Assembly (NCBI RefSeq): GCF_022346545.1
Contig: NZ_JAKRNU010000003.1
Coordinates: forward strand, 248,001 to 312,000
Direction of reading: 5' to 3'
DNA length: 64,000 nt
From: Sporosarcina sp. ACRSM
GTDB lineage: Bacteria > Bacillota > Bacilli > Bacillales_A > Planococcaceae
Shown here: piece after piece, positions 48,995-57,642 of the stretch
How positions within the stretch are numbered: the first letter of the stretch is position 1
Layout: every line of letters starts with the position of its first letter
Made by a program: the position numbers and the translations under genes
The notes under the pieces: model-generated
The model's database searches: none
Told to the model about the DNA's origin: nothing
The model's input: the letters and a program-made list of their open reading frames with translations, nothing else

Positions 48995-50905
48995 TTGTTC
49001 GATTCATTATTATTTGATCTGATGCTTGTTGTGTTGATCGGCGTATTATCGCAATGGTTGGCATGGCGTTTTCGAATGCCGGCGATTGTAGTGATGTCAA
49101 TAGCGGGGCTTCTGGTCGGACCCATTTTCGGGCTCATCAATCCGCAAGAGAGTATGGGGGAACTGTTCGGACCTATTATTACGTTTGCGGTGGCGATTAT
49201 TTTATTCGAAGGCAGCTTGAATCTGGATTTTAAAGAAATTAAAGGATTCAGTAAGCCGGTTGCGCGGATTGTCACACTGGGCGCTTTCATTGCATGGATT
49301 GCGGGATCGCTGGCGGCGCATTATTTGGCGGGGCTGTCGTGGGCGGTCGCTTTCGTTATCGGCGGCTTGTTCATCGTGACAGGACCGACCGTCATTTTGC
49401 CGCTCCTCCGGCAGGCGAAATTGAAACCGCGGCCTGCAGCAATCTTGAAATGGGAAGGGATTGTTGTTGATCCTTTTGGTGCGTTGCTGGCGGTCTTTGC
49501 ATTCGAATTCATCAAGTTTTTAGATCGTGAAGTGACATTGACTTCACTGCTGCTATTTTTTGCGGCGTCCGCATTTGCCGCATTCATCGGCTGGGGAGCC
49601 GCCCGGGTGATGGGCAATGCGTTTGAGCGCGGCACTTTGCCTGAATTTCTGAAAGCGCCAGTTCTTTTCGCAGTCGTCATTTTCACTTTCGTTTTTGCGG
49701 ATGAAATGATGCATGAGACGGGTTTGCTGGCGGTGACGGCAATGGGGATGACGATGGCGAATATGCGATTGACGACGTTGCAAGACATTCGTCATTTCAA
49801 AGAAAATATTTCGGTGCTGCTCATATCGGGCATCTTTGTCATGCTGACAGCGTCATTGGAGCCGCAGACGCTCATTGAAATTTTTAATCCGAATATTATC
49901 GCTTATGTCGCTGCGATGCTGTTTATCGTCCGTCCTTTGTCGATTTGGCTTTCGACAATCGGAACCGAATTGAATGTCCGGGAGAAACTATTGATCGGCT
50001 GGATTGCACCGCGGGGTATTGTCGCGTTAACCGTTTCGGGCTATTTTGCGACGATTTTACTGGAGAATGGTTACCAAGACGCTGGGTTGTTGACAGCACT
50101 CACATTCGCGCTTGTGCTATCGACGGTGATCCTTCATGGATTTTCAATCAGCTTTCTTGCCAAGAAATTGAACTTGACGACGACGGATGAGTCGGGCGTA
50201 CTGATTGTTGGTGGCAGCCGGTTCGCTGCGGCACTTGCCCAATCGATTAAAGATACGGGCAATGAAGTGTTGATCGTTGACCGTTCATGGGCGAATTTGA
50301 CGTATGCACGTCAACTCGGTATGCCGATTTACATTGGCGATATCCTTTCCGAACAGACGGAATATCATCTTGACTTAACGCCGTACCGGTATATGTTGGC
50401 GATGACGAAGGCAGATATGTACAATGCCCATGTTTGTGCGGATTTCACGCCAGATCTGGGACGTGATCATTTGTATCAAACGGCATTTCACGTTGGGAAA
50501 GATGTCCAAACGTTTACAATCCTAGGCGGACAGACAATCTTTACACCGGATGTCTCCATCTACGAGTTGGAAGATCGGATGAGTGCAGGGCATGTCATTC
50601 GAAAAACGATGATCACGAAACAGTATAGTTACACGCAATATTTGCGCGAGCGGGATGATAAATCCATTCTTCTTTATGTGCTTCGATTAGATGGAACGAT
50701 TGAATTCTTTGCACCGGAAGTGGAGCTGCAAGCATTTGCAGGAGATATAGTCGTCTCACTGACGTCCCCGGCTAAAACGATTGAACGGGTGAAAGAGCGT
50801 TTGGAAGAAGCAGTCCCTTATGAAAAAATCGAAGAGCTTTTCATTGGGGATGATAAAGTGGAGAAGACGGTGATTCCGGGGGATGCCCCACTCTCTTCGA
50901 AATGA
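48995..50905 (+). CDS. CPA-type Na+(K+)/H+ antiporter with C-terminal nucleotide-binding domains
   Basis: The 636-residue product has about 12 membrane helices of the Na+/H+ exchanger fold (FRMPAIVVMSIAGLLVGP, FEGSLNLDFKEIKGFSKPV, VTGPTVILPLLRQ, KWEGIVVDPFGALLAV with the ion-binding Asp). A cytosolic Rossmann-like TrkA-N segment (LIVGGSRFAAALAQSIKDTGNEVLIVDRSW) and a TrkA-C-like end follow. This layout is that of CPA1/NhaP-type antiporters regulated by nucleotides. TTG at 48995 has GGAGTG 6 nt upstream; a longer frame from 48950 lacks one. Confidence 0.87.
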   Translation: MFDSLLFDLMLVVLIGVLSQWLAWRFRMPAIVVMSIAGLLVGPIFGLINPQESMGELFGPIITFAVAIILFEGSLNLDFKEIKGFSKPVARIVTLGAFIAWIAGSLAAHYLAGLSWAVAFVIGGLFIVTGPTVILPLLRQAKLKPRPAAILKWEGIVVDPFGALLAVFAFEFIKFLDREVTLTSLLLFFAASAFAAFIGWGAARVMGNAFERGTLPEFLKAPVLFAVVIFTFVFADEMMHETGLLAVTAMGMTMANMRLTTLQDIRHFKENISVLLISGIFVMLTASLEPQTLIEIFNPNIIAYVAAMLFIVRPLSIWLSTIGTELNVREKLLIGWIAPRGIVALTVSGYFATILLENGYQDAGLLTALTFALVLSTVILHGFSISFLAKKLNLTTTDESGVLIVGGSRFAAALAQSIKDTGNEVLIVDRSWANLTYARQLGMPIYIGDILSEQTEYHLDLTPYRYMLAMTKADMYNAHVCADFTPDLGRDHLYQTAFHVGKDVQTFTILGGQTIFTPDVSIYELEDRMSAGHVIRKTMITKQYSYTQYLRERDDKSILLYVLRLDGTIEFFAPEVELQAFAGDIVVSLTSPAKTIERVKERLEEAVPYEKIEELFIGDDKVEKTVIPGDAPLSSK

Positions 50906-50912
50906 CTGATGG

Positions 50913-50969
50913 CAGGGTGCCGGGACTCCCAGAAATCTGTGTGAGTGCTTGGCGCCCTGTTTTTGTTTT
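50913..50969 (+). terminator. Terminator of the antiporter gene
   Basis: CAGGGTGCC pairs with GGCGCCCTG and is followed by TTTTTGTTTTG. Confidence 0.78.
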
Positions 50970-50984
50970 GATTCGAAAGTCCTA

Positions 50985-51085
50985 GAATGCAATCAATGCG
51001 ACGCGGAGTGCAATCAAATCATCCATCAGTGCAATCAAGTACGGTCCGAGTGCAATCAAACGCTCCATCAGTGCAATCAAATCGC
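50985..51085 (+). repeat. Array 4: five units with exact 21-nt period
   Basis: TGCAATCAA recurs at 50988, 51009, 51030, 51051 and 51072, each step exactly 21 nt. The spacers partly repeat (CCATCAG twice). The array lies in the 302-nt gap between the antiporter and topB. Confidence 0.9.
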
Positions 51086-51207
51086 GCAGGAAACAGGCCG
51101 CTACAGAAAGTCACTGTTTTTTCGTTGTTCAACGAGATCTATTCGCATGGCATGCATCAAATACAATTCTCCCTTATAATTGATGGAAGAAGAAAGGGGA
51201 TTTTTTT

Positions 51208-53373
51208 ATGTCCAAATCATTAGTATTAGCTGAAAAGCCGTCCGTAGCACGCGATATTGCGCGGGTGCTCGGCTGTAATAAAAAAGGGAACGGATTTCTT
51301 GAGGGAACAAATTATATCGTCACATGGGCACTCGGCCATCTTGTGACACATGCGGATCCAGAAGGGTACGGCAATGAATACAAAGAGTGGAAGCTCGAAC
51401 ATTTACCGATCATTCCAGAGCCGTTCAAACTTGTGCCAATCCGTCAGACATCGAAACAATTTAATGCGGTAAAGGCGCAATTGAAACGCAATGATGTGAA
51501 AGATGTCATCATCGCGACGGATGCGGGGCGTGAAGGGGAACTTGTCGCACGCTGGATTTTGGAAATGGCGAAAGTCCGCAAACCTGTCAAACGGTTGTGG
51601 ATTTCATCCGTTACCGACAAAGCGATCAAGGACGGTTTCAAAAACTTGAAAGATGGCCGTGCTTACGAGCATCTTTATGAGGCGGCGGTCGCTCGTGCGG
51701 AAGCGGACTGGGTTGTCGGCATTAATGCGACACGTGCATTGACGGTAAAATACAATGCACAATTATCAACGGGGCGTGTGCAAACACCGACCTTGGCGAT
51801 GATTGCAGAACGGGAAAGACAGATCCGTGAGTTTAGGCCGAAGTCGTTTTACGGTTTGCAGGCATTGACGGAATCTGCAAAATTTACGTGGCATGACAAA
51901 GCAGGGCAGACGCAGTCCTTCGATAAAGAGGCTGTCGAGAAATTGCTTGGCGAGCTCGATGGGGTTCATTCCGGAAAAGTGACGGATGTGAAAACGACAC
52001 CGAAATCCCAACCGGCACCACCTCTTTTCGATTTGACGGAGCTGCAAAAAGAAGCGCATCGCCGTTGGTCGTGGTCCGCGAAAGAGACGCTTTCGACGCT
52101 ACAAAATCTATATGAACGCCATAAAGCGGTCACGTATCCGCGTACCGATTCCAAGCATTTAACGTCCGATATGGCGAATACGTTGAAAGAGCGCATTAAA
52201 GCGGTGGATATCGGTCCATACCGCAAATCGGTCAACACACTACTGCGTTCGAACAACGTTAAACCGCAGAAAGGCGTCATTGATGATAAACGTGTGTCTG
52301 ATCACCATGCCATCATCCCGACTGAAGAGACGCCATTGCTTCAAAATTTATCGGATAAAGAGCAGCGTTTATATGATTTGATTGTCAAGCGTTTCCTAGC
52401 CGTTTTCTTCGGTCCGTTCCGTTATGATCAAGTGACGGCTGAGCTGGCGGTCGGTGGGGAACTATTCAAAGCGAAAGGTCGTACCATTACGGATGAAGGT
52501 TGGAAAAAAGTTTATTCGACGGATGAGGAAGAGGCCGATACGGATACACTTCCTGCATTCAAAAAAGGCGATGACGTGAACATTCGTGCCATCGTCATGA
52601 CAGATGGCCAAACGAAGCCGCCTGCCCGCTTCAATGAAGGCACATTGCTCGCGGCGATGGAAAATCCCGTGCAATTTATGCAAGGGGAATCAAAAGATCT
52701 GATCAAAACGATCGGTGAAACGGGTGGACTTGGAACCGTGGCAACCCGTGCGGATGTCATTGAACGGCTGTTCAACTCGTTCGTTGTCGAGAAAAAAGGA
52801 AACGATATTTACACGACATCAAAAGGGCGCCAATTGCTCGAACTCGTTCCGGAAGATTTGAAATCACCGGCTCTCACGGCGGAATGGGAACAAGGCCTGA
52901 CGAAAATCGCCAAGGGACAAATGAAAAAAGCGGTATTCATGAAAGACATGATCGACTTCTCCAAACGGACCGTTACGGAAATCAAGACAGACGACAAAAA
53001 ATTCAAGCATGACAATGTAACAGGAAAAACTTGTCCGGACTGTGGGAAACTTCTATTGGAAGTGAACGGCAAACGCGGCAAGATGCTTGTCTGTCAAGAC
53101 CGTGAATGCGGCCACCGTAAAAACGTCTCGACATTGACGAATGCGAGATGCCCGGTCTGTAAGAAAAAATTGGAACTGCGCGGAGAAGGCGACGGTCGGA
53201 TATTCGTTTGTAAATGCGGTCACCGCGAGAAGCTGTCTGCATTTGAAAAACGCAGAGCGCAATCTGGCGGGAAGAAAGCGGACAAGCGTGATGTCCAGAA
53301 ATATATGAAGAAACAAGAAGAGCCAGTCAACACGGCGATGGCCGATGCGTTGAAGAAGTTGTTTGATAAATAA
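51208..53373 (+). CDS. topB: DNA topoisomerase III
   Basis: The 721-residue type IA topoisomerase has a TOPRIM domain (SLVLAEKPSVARDIARVLG, Glu; ATDAGREGELVARW, acidic triad), NATRALT, STGRVQTPTLAMI and the catalytic tyrosine in VTYPRTDSKHL (near residue 310). After the core come two zinc-ribbon-like repeats (CPDCGKLLLE...CQDRECGH and CPVCKKKLEL...CKCGH). It passes single strands through a break and helps to resolve replication and recombination intermediates. ATG at 51208 follows AAAGGGG. Confidence 0.95.
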   Translation: MSKSLVLAEKPSVARDIARVLGCNKKGNGFLEGTNYIVTWALGHLVTHADPEGYGNEYKEWKLEHLPIIPEPFKLVPIRQTSKQFNAVKAQLKRNDVKDVIIATDAGREGELVARWILEMAKVRKPVKRLWISSVTDKAIKDGFKNLKDGRAYEHLYEAAVARAEADWVVGINATRALTVKYNAQLSTGRVQTPTLAMIAERERQIREFRPKSFYGLQALTESAKFTWHDKAGQTQSFDKEAVEKLLGELDGVHSGKVTDVKTTPKSQPAPPLFDLTELQKEAHRRWSWSAKETLSTLQNLYERHKAVTYPRTDSKHLTSDMANTLKERIKAVDIGPYRKSVNTLLRSNNVKPQKGVIDDKRVSDHHAIIPTEETPLLQNLSDKEQRLYDLIVKRFLAVFFGPFRYDQVTAELAVGGELFKAKGRTITDEGWKKVYSTDEEEADTDTLPAFKKGDDVNIRAIVMTDGQTKPPARFNEGTLLAAMENPVQFMQGESKDLIKTIGETGGLGTVATRADVIERLFNSFVVEKKGNDIYTTSKGRQLLELVPEDLKSPALTAEWEQGLTKIAKGQMKKAVFMKDMIDFSKRTVTEIKTDDKKFKHDNVTGKTCPDCGKLLLEVNGKRGKMLVCQDRECGHRKNVSTLTNARCPVCKKKLELRGEGDGRIFVCKCGHREKLSAFEKRRAQSGGKKADKRDVQKYMKKQEEPVNTAMADALKKLFDK

Positions 53374-53394
53374 ATGTATCTGAATAGAAGATAA

Positions 53395-53439
53395 AAAAGC
53401 CCAATCCCTCGGTACTTTTTAGTGAGGGATTGGGCTTTT
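53395..53439. terminator. Bidirectional terminator after topB
   Basis: AAAAGCCCAATCCCTC pairs perfectly with GAGGGATTGGGCTTTT; the genes are convergent. Confidence 0.92.
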
Positions 53440-53482
53440 GATCTTCAACAATCGTGCCCGATTGCTTAATAAGATAGTTCAT

Positions 53483-54046
53483 CTAAAGGTAGCGACGGAC
53501 TTTTTTACTGTATAGTTGATATTCCTCACCGTAAATTTTCCTCAACGATTGTTCCTCAAGCAGTACTTGGCGATTGAAAAGCCAATAACCTACCATCAAA
53601 TATAAAAGTAGAATCCAATTTGGATAAATGAGAAATTCGCCTAATAAGACCAATCCAAAAGCAGTATATATTGGATTTCGACTGATGGCAAAGGCGCCAG
53701 TCGTAATTAAAGGACCTGGATTGTCTTCATCAATTCCTACCCTGAAGCTTTTTCCGAACGAAATTAAGCTATAAAGGAATAGGGAAAGGCCCAGTAAGCA
53801 TAAGACTACGCCAATCCAGCCAACGAACTCATTTCTAAATAATTCCGCTCCCAATCGCGGTAAGTGAAAGGCATTGGAGAAAATTACATAAAATAATAGC
53901 AAAGCAAATGGCGGTATAATGAAATCCTTTTTGTCCATTTCACCAAATTTAAATGCCTTAATGCCAAGTTTTTTTAATTGTATTGAACGAATGATTACCA
54001 ATATGATTAACAAAACAATAGTAATAACAGCAATATATCCTTTCAT
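53483..54046 (-). CDS. Isoprenylcysteine carboxyl methyltransferase-like membrane protein
   Basis: The 187-residue protein has about five membrane helices and the PEMT/ICMT motif near the C-terminus: GKSFRVGIDEDNPGPLITTGAFAISRNPIYTAF, then EEQSLRKIYGEEYQLYSKKVRRYL. Such proteins are S-adenosylmethionine-dependent methyltransferases in the membrane; bacterial substrates are mostly unknown. ATG at 54046 follows AAAGGTGG. Confidence 0.83.
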   Translation of the reverse strand: MKGYIAVITIVLLIILVIIRSIQLKKLGIKAFKFGEMDKKDFIIPPFALLLFYVIFSNAFHLPRLGAELFRNEFVGWIGVVLCLLGLSLFLYSLISFGKSFRVGIDEDNPGPLITTGAFAISRNPIYTAFGLVLLGEFLIYPNWILLLYLMVGYWLFNRQVLLEEQSLRKIYGEEYQLYSKKVRRYL

Positions 54047-54138
54047 TCATCCAACCACCTTTTAATCAGTACTTTTTCTATTCAGCTCCGTTTGTGGAAG
54101 ACTGATCTTATTTCAATCATTGTTACTTTGGACATACT

Positions 54139-54513
54139 TTAAAGCTCTTTGAATGTATTTTGTAACTGAACAAGGACGTATTTTTTAGTCCACATTTGGG
54201 TAGTAGCAATCAATCTTTCACCCTCTTTTTCAAAGAACAGACCAGAACCCTCTTTCTCTTTAAATTCCCAGCCGTTTGAACTAATCATTTGTTTAATATT
54301 CTCATCGACTTCACTTTGACTTTTTGTGATATACCACGTGTAATCATTGTCTGTTGCGATCTCTACTATCCTTTCATCGGAACTTTTTAGTTTTTCAAGT
54401 GCATCTTTTGCCGATAGATGATCGATCGGTAGGGGAGGGTAGTATGATTTATTTGCAATCATAAACATTGCTACTATAATTACGAAGCCTAAAATAATTC
54501 CTACTTGTTTCAT
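54139..54513 (-). CDS. Small membrane-anchored protein of unknown function
   Basis: The 124-residue product is not recognised. It has one N-terminal membrane helix (VGIILGFVIIVAMFMIA) and a mixed alpha/beta outer domain (TDNDYTWYITKSQSEVDENIKQMISSNGWEF, then a beta-rich end). ATG at 54513 has AGGAGG 7 nt upstream. It lies between the ICMT-like and DUF4362 genes on the same strand, with separate ribosome sites. Confidence 0.7.
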   Translation of the reverse strand: MKQVGIILGFVIIVAMFMIANKSYYPPLPIDHLSAKDALEKLKSSDERIVEIATDNDYTWYITKSQSEVDENIKQMISSNGWEFKEKEGSGLFFEKEGERLIATTQMWTKKYVLVQLQNTFKEL

Positions 54514-54573
54514 GTAATGTCCTCCTGTATTCAATCGTTCATTTTATTCCTCCCTCCCTCAGAAATTCTTGCA

Positions 54574-55050
54574 TTATTCTTGAACGGTAAAATAAAAAGT
54601 GTCTCCAATTTCTGAAGAGCAGCCGCTTAACGAATACTTCACCATGTTGTCCTCATGTTCCGATACAAATTTCGAACAAGACGTGCTTTTTCTTCCTTGG
54701 TCAGAACCGGCGTATCCGTCGTGCGAATTATCGTACGTATACTGAATCATCTCTCCGTCATAATCCAGATCATAGAAAATTGGGGCGCCTTCAACAGTGT
54801 AAATCGTAATACGAATTTCATCCTCAACACCGTCATTTACGTGCTTGCGAAACGCATTGAGTCTTTGTAAGTTACTGGTTTTTCCGTGAAGGTTGACAAT
54901 ATCGCCATTCGCTATTGCCTCCTCGGGTGTATAAGGTATTTCAGTAACTTCTCCTGTAATCGTAGGCTCCTTTGTTTCTTCCTTTTGTTGACAGCCTAGT
55001 AATCCTGTTAATAAAAGAATTAAAGACAGAACCAAACTAATTTTTTTCAA
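54574..55050 (-). CDS. DUF4362 family lipoprotein
   Basis: The 158-residue product has a lipobox (LILLLTGLLGC) and a DUF4362 domain: YTPEEAIANGDIVNLHGKTSNLQRLNAF, then RITIYTVEGAPIFYDLDYDGE and a C-terminal pair of Cys (STSCSKF, LSGCSSE) that may form a disulfide outside the cell. The function is unknown. TTG at 55050 follows GAGGGGG at good spacing; an ATG at 55056 sits too close to that site. Confidence 0.82.
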   Translation of the reverse strand: MKKISLVLSLILLLTGLLGCQQKEETKEPTITGEVTEIPYTPEEAIANGDIVNLHGKTSNLQRLNAFRKHVNDGVEDEIRITIYTVEGAPIFYDLDYDGEMIQYTYDNSHDGYAGSDQGRKSTSCSKFVSEHEDNMVKYSLSGCSSEIGDTFYFTVQE

Positions 55051-55252
55051 TGTCATCCCCCTCTTTTAAAATTAGACGCCCTCTCTTTCCTTTCGTTTCA
55101 GCAAATATAAATTTGGTTATGTCATCAAAAGGCTCGCTTGCGAAACATCCTACATATAAATAAAACGGCAGGTATAGAAACGCTGTCTATTCCTGATAAA
55201 TCGGATAAAGTCGGAAAGTACGATATTAAACCATTAAGGATTTTGCTAGATA

Positions 55253-55296
55253 AAAAAGCCTAATCCCTCCGAAATTGTGCGGGGAATTAGGTTTTT
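55253..55296 (-). terminator. Terminator downstream of the toxin-antitoxin remnant
   Basis: CCTAATTCCCC and GGGATTAGG arms pair around an AT-rich loop; on the minus strand the stem is followed by CTTTTTTAT. Confidence 0.78.
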
Positions 55297-55312
55297 GGTG
55301 TCTACTTAATGG

Positions 55313-55483
55313 TTACTTTCTTTTCCAATAAACATTTTCTCTTTTATGTTTAATATCATCAATCCAAACAACGGCTTCTTCTTCATTTACTTCAAATACT
55401 GGAATGACTTGATATAAACCAAGTCGTACCCAGTAGCCTCTTAAAGTCCCACCCGTTATTTGTTTCGCAGTCAAAGTGGGCAT
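55313..55483 (-). pseudogene. Truncated RelE/ParE-type toxin remnant
   Basis: A 56-codon frame on the minus strand contains AKQITGGTLRGYWVRLGLYQVIPVFEV and a later IKHKRENVYWKR. This corresponds to the C-terminal half of RelE/ParE toxins (LxGxxxGYWxxRxGxYRVI ... GHRxxVY). The N-terminal half is missing and the ATG overlaps the antitoxin frame. It is too short for normal activity, so it is called a remnant; a mini-protein remains possible. Confidence 0.6.
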
Positions 55484-55596
55484 ATATGATTATCGTTTTC
55501 CATGTTCAGATAACCGATAAAATCATATACTTCAGCCGCATCATCTTCATGAATAATGTCAACTAGCCGTTTTAGTTCTTCACGGTTAACACTCAT
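55471..55596 (-). pseudogene. Truncated antitoxin remnant
   Basis: A 41-residue frame reads MSVNREELKRLVDIIHEDD and then AEVYDFIGYLNMEN, which matches the start of small antitoxins paired with RelE/ParE toxins. It then ends quickly in DNHICPL and runs out of frame into the toxin remnant. A deletion that removed the antitoxin end and toxin start explains both pieces. Confidence 0.55.
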
Positions 55597-55817
55597 TTCA
55601 AACACCGCCACGCCAATTATTTACACCATTATAGCATTGAATGAATCATTTCCAGAACGCATCTTAATTAAAACACGAACAGAAAAAATGATTGATCACT
55701 CATAACTTCTATTTCATTCCTTTAATTCGAAAAATAAGGTTTTGTTAAAACTTAAGGTGAAAATAAGCCGACTGTTGTGCTGTGTTGCGATTGTTGCTTT
55801 TCAATGATGCAATTTTA

Positions 55818-55831
55818 TGTTGCATGCAACA
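55818..55831. promoter_or_regulatory. Perfect 14-bp palindrome, likely activator-binding site of the sigma-54 operon
   Basis: TGTTGCATGCAACA is self-complementary and lies about 43 nt upstream of the -24 box. Related TGTTGC and ATTGTTGC half-sites occur at 55783-55797. The arrangement fits an upstream activating sequence for a BkdR/AcoR-type enhancer-binding protein. Confidence 0.65.
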
Positions 55832-55871
55832 AAGAGTTTCATAGATAACCTTAATCCACCGGTACTTTTTC

Positions 55872-55889
55872 TTGGCATGGAAATTGCAT
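55872..55889 (+). promoter_or_regulatory. Sigma-54 (SigL) promoter
   Basis: TTGGCATGGAAATTGCAT has the defining GG (55874-55875) and GC (55886-55887) separated by exactly 10 nt, close to consensus TTGGCAC-N5-TTGCA. It lies about 80 nt before the first gene of the dehydratase-BCKDH operon. Confidence 0.88.
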
Positions 55890-55967
55890 AGGATATAGGT
55901 GCATGGGAAAAAGGAGCAATGGACGGAGAATAAGAGGGGGCATACAGATTGAAAGGATGTGTAGATC

Positions 55968-57131
55968 ATGTCTATCCTAATTGAAACAATAACAAAAGCA
56001 AAGACAGGAGATTTTACAAGGGTCATTCCTGATTGGTTTATCATTACGGAAAACAATGGAGAGGCCATTATAAAGGCTATGGAAAATAGGAACATGGCCA
56101 ACGCTGAAAAAGTACTCATCATGTTTGATAGAGATGTGCCTGCCAGTACGATTGAGTCTGCGGAAATACAGAAAAAACTGGCCTGTTTTGCCGCGAAGCA
56201 TCGGACACATTTTGCGAATGCGGAGGGAGTTGCCTATAACGTGTTGATCGAAAAGTATTTGTCTCCGGGAGAAATTGTTTTATCTACCGGATCTCACTGT
56301 TCCATTGTCGGTGCCGATGAGGCATGGGGGATCCAGGCGGATGTCGGACAGTTTGTCGATGCACTTGAACAAGGCTATATCGATGTCAAGGTACCCGAAA
56401 CCGTTCAGATTGAATTGACGAATACCTTGTCGGACGGCGTTGAGGTGAAAGATTTAGCTTTAACGTTGCTGAAGGATAGCGGTGAAAGTGGATTTGAAGA
56501 TAAGTCAATCGAGTTTTATGGAGATGGATTGACGCAGGCCGAGAAAACTGTTCTTTGTTCCATGGCTGGACAGACGGGTGCAAGCGCGGTGTTCTATCGT
56601 AGCGAGCAAACCGCTAGTTCTCCGGCGGCATACACGTATGATTTGGCAACGATCGAAACGAAAGTTGCGAAGCCGGGCAGCATATTTAACGTGGATGGAT
56701 TGAAGTCGGTCGAAGGTCAGCCGATCAATGCAGGTTTTATCGGCAGCTGTACGGGAGGTTCGATTGAGGACTTGCGCGTTGCGGCTAAGATCCTTGAAGG
56801 CAAGCAAGTCCATCTTCGTGTCCGTCTAAATGTTTGCCCGCAAACAGCAGAAACGTATATGCAGGCGATGCAAGAAGGGTTGATTGACATTTTTATAGAC
56901 GGTGGTGCACAGATTCTCACACCAGGCTGCGGGAGTTGCCAGCGCAACACAGTTGGCGGGGTCGGACCTGGAGAGGTGATGCTGACGACTGGGGCTTATA
57001 ACTATACAGGTTGTTGTGGTGTCGAGGATTCGGAAGTGTATATGTCGTCGGTCTCGACAGTGGTACTCAGCGCAATTGAAGGGAAAATTACGCATGCTGA
57101 AAATTACTCAGGCTTAACATTGGAGGTTTAA
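55968..57131 (+). CDS. Divergent aconitase/LeuC-type hydro-lyase large subunit
   Basis: The 387-residue product belongs to the aconitase superfamily. The Fe-S cysteines are present: GSCTGGSIEDL (near residue 258) and PGCGSCQRN (near residue 318). The usual substrate-pocket word TDSHT reads STGSHCS, and the spacing and length (387 against about 420) differ from LeuC. It may be a second large subunit or partner of the LeuD-type protein that starts 2 nt after its stop. The reaction is presumably a dehydration/rehydration of a hydroxy acid; the substrate is unknown. ATG at 55968 follows AAAGGA. It is first in a sigma-54 operon. Confidence 0.75.
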   Translation: MSILIETITKAKTGDFTRVIPDWFIITENNGEAIIKAMENRNMANAEKVLIMFDRDVPASTIESAEIQKKLACFAAKHRTHFANAEGVAYNVLIEKYLSPGEIVLSTGSHCSIVGADEAWGIQADVGQFVDALEQGYIDVKVPETVQIELTNTLSDGVEVKDLALTLLKDSGESGFEDKSIEFYGDGLTQAEKTVLCSMAGQTGASAVFYRSEQTASSPAAYTYDLATIETKVAKPGSIFNVDGLKSVEGQPINAGFIGSCTGGSIEDLRVAAKILEGKQVHLRVRLNVCPQTAETYMQAMQEGLIDIFIDGGAQILTPGCGSCQRNTVGGVGPGEVMLTTGAYNYTGCCGVEDSEVYMSSVSTVVLSAIEGKITHAENYSGLTLEV

Positions 57132-57132
57132 C

Positions 57133-57642
57133 ATGAGCGCAATAGCAACGGGTAGAATCTGGCATTTGCCAGATGACGTCGACACAGATGTGATTCTAGC
57201 GGTGAAGCATTTCTTAAATACCGCAGAAGAACGAAGTCAACATTGTTTAGAGAATTTGGTTCCGAATTTTGCAAAGGAAGTCAAACAAGGGGATGTGATT
57301 GTAGCCGGTAAAAATTTCGGGTGTGGTTCGTCCCGTGAATATGCGCCGGAAGCGATCTATACTAGCGGCGTCACTTGTATTGTCGCGAAATCCTTTTCAA
57401 GGCTTTTCTACCGGAATGCCGTGAACATCGGCATTTCATTAGTGGAAAATGCAGACATTCAAGCGCATTGCGCAGATGGTGATGCCATTCAAGTGGACTA
57501 TGAAAATCGTACCATCGAAACGAATGGAAAAGTATACAAGATGCCTAGATTTCCTCGGCATTTAGAGGAAATCTCCCGTGTCGGGGGCTTGGTCAATTAC
57601 CATCGCCAACGAAATGAATTAGCAGAGGAGGGTGCAAACTAA
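57133..57642 (+). CDS. LeuD-type (3-isopropylmalate dehydratase-like) small subunit
   Basis: The 169-residue swivel-domain protein has the family words DDVDTDVILAVKHFLNT, GKNFGCGSSREYAPEAI and SRLFYRNAVNIGI. It is of the short archaeal-type LeuD/homoaconitase small-subunit form. The substrate-recognition loop, usually YLxx, reads HFLNT, so the substrate cannot be taken as isopropylmalate. It lies between two different large-subunit genes and its stop overlaps the second start by one base (TAATG). Confidence 0.85.
   Translation: MSAIATGRIWHLPDDVDTDVILAVKHFLNTAEERSQHCLENLVPNFAKEVKQGDVIVAGKNFGCGSSREYAPEAIYTSGVTCIVAKSFSRLFYRNAVNIGISLVENADIQAHCADGDAIQVDYENRTIETNGKVYKMPRFPRHLEEISRVGGLVNYHRQRNELAEEGAN

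Noticed and set aside
55165-55260. Plus-strand open segment reading IPDKSDKVGKYDIKPLRILL before a stop
   Set aside because: It looks partly protein-like but has no start, no ribosome site and no recognised family; it runs into a terminator stem. It could be a decayed gene end, but support is too weak.
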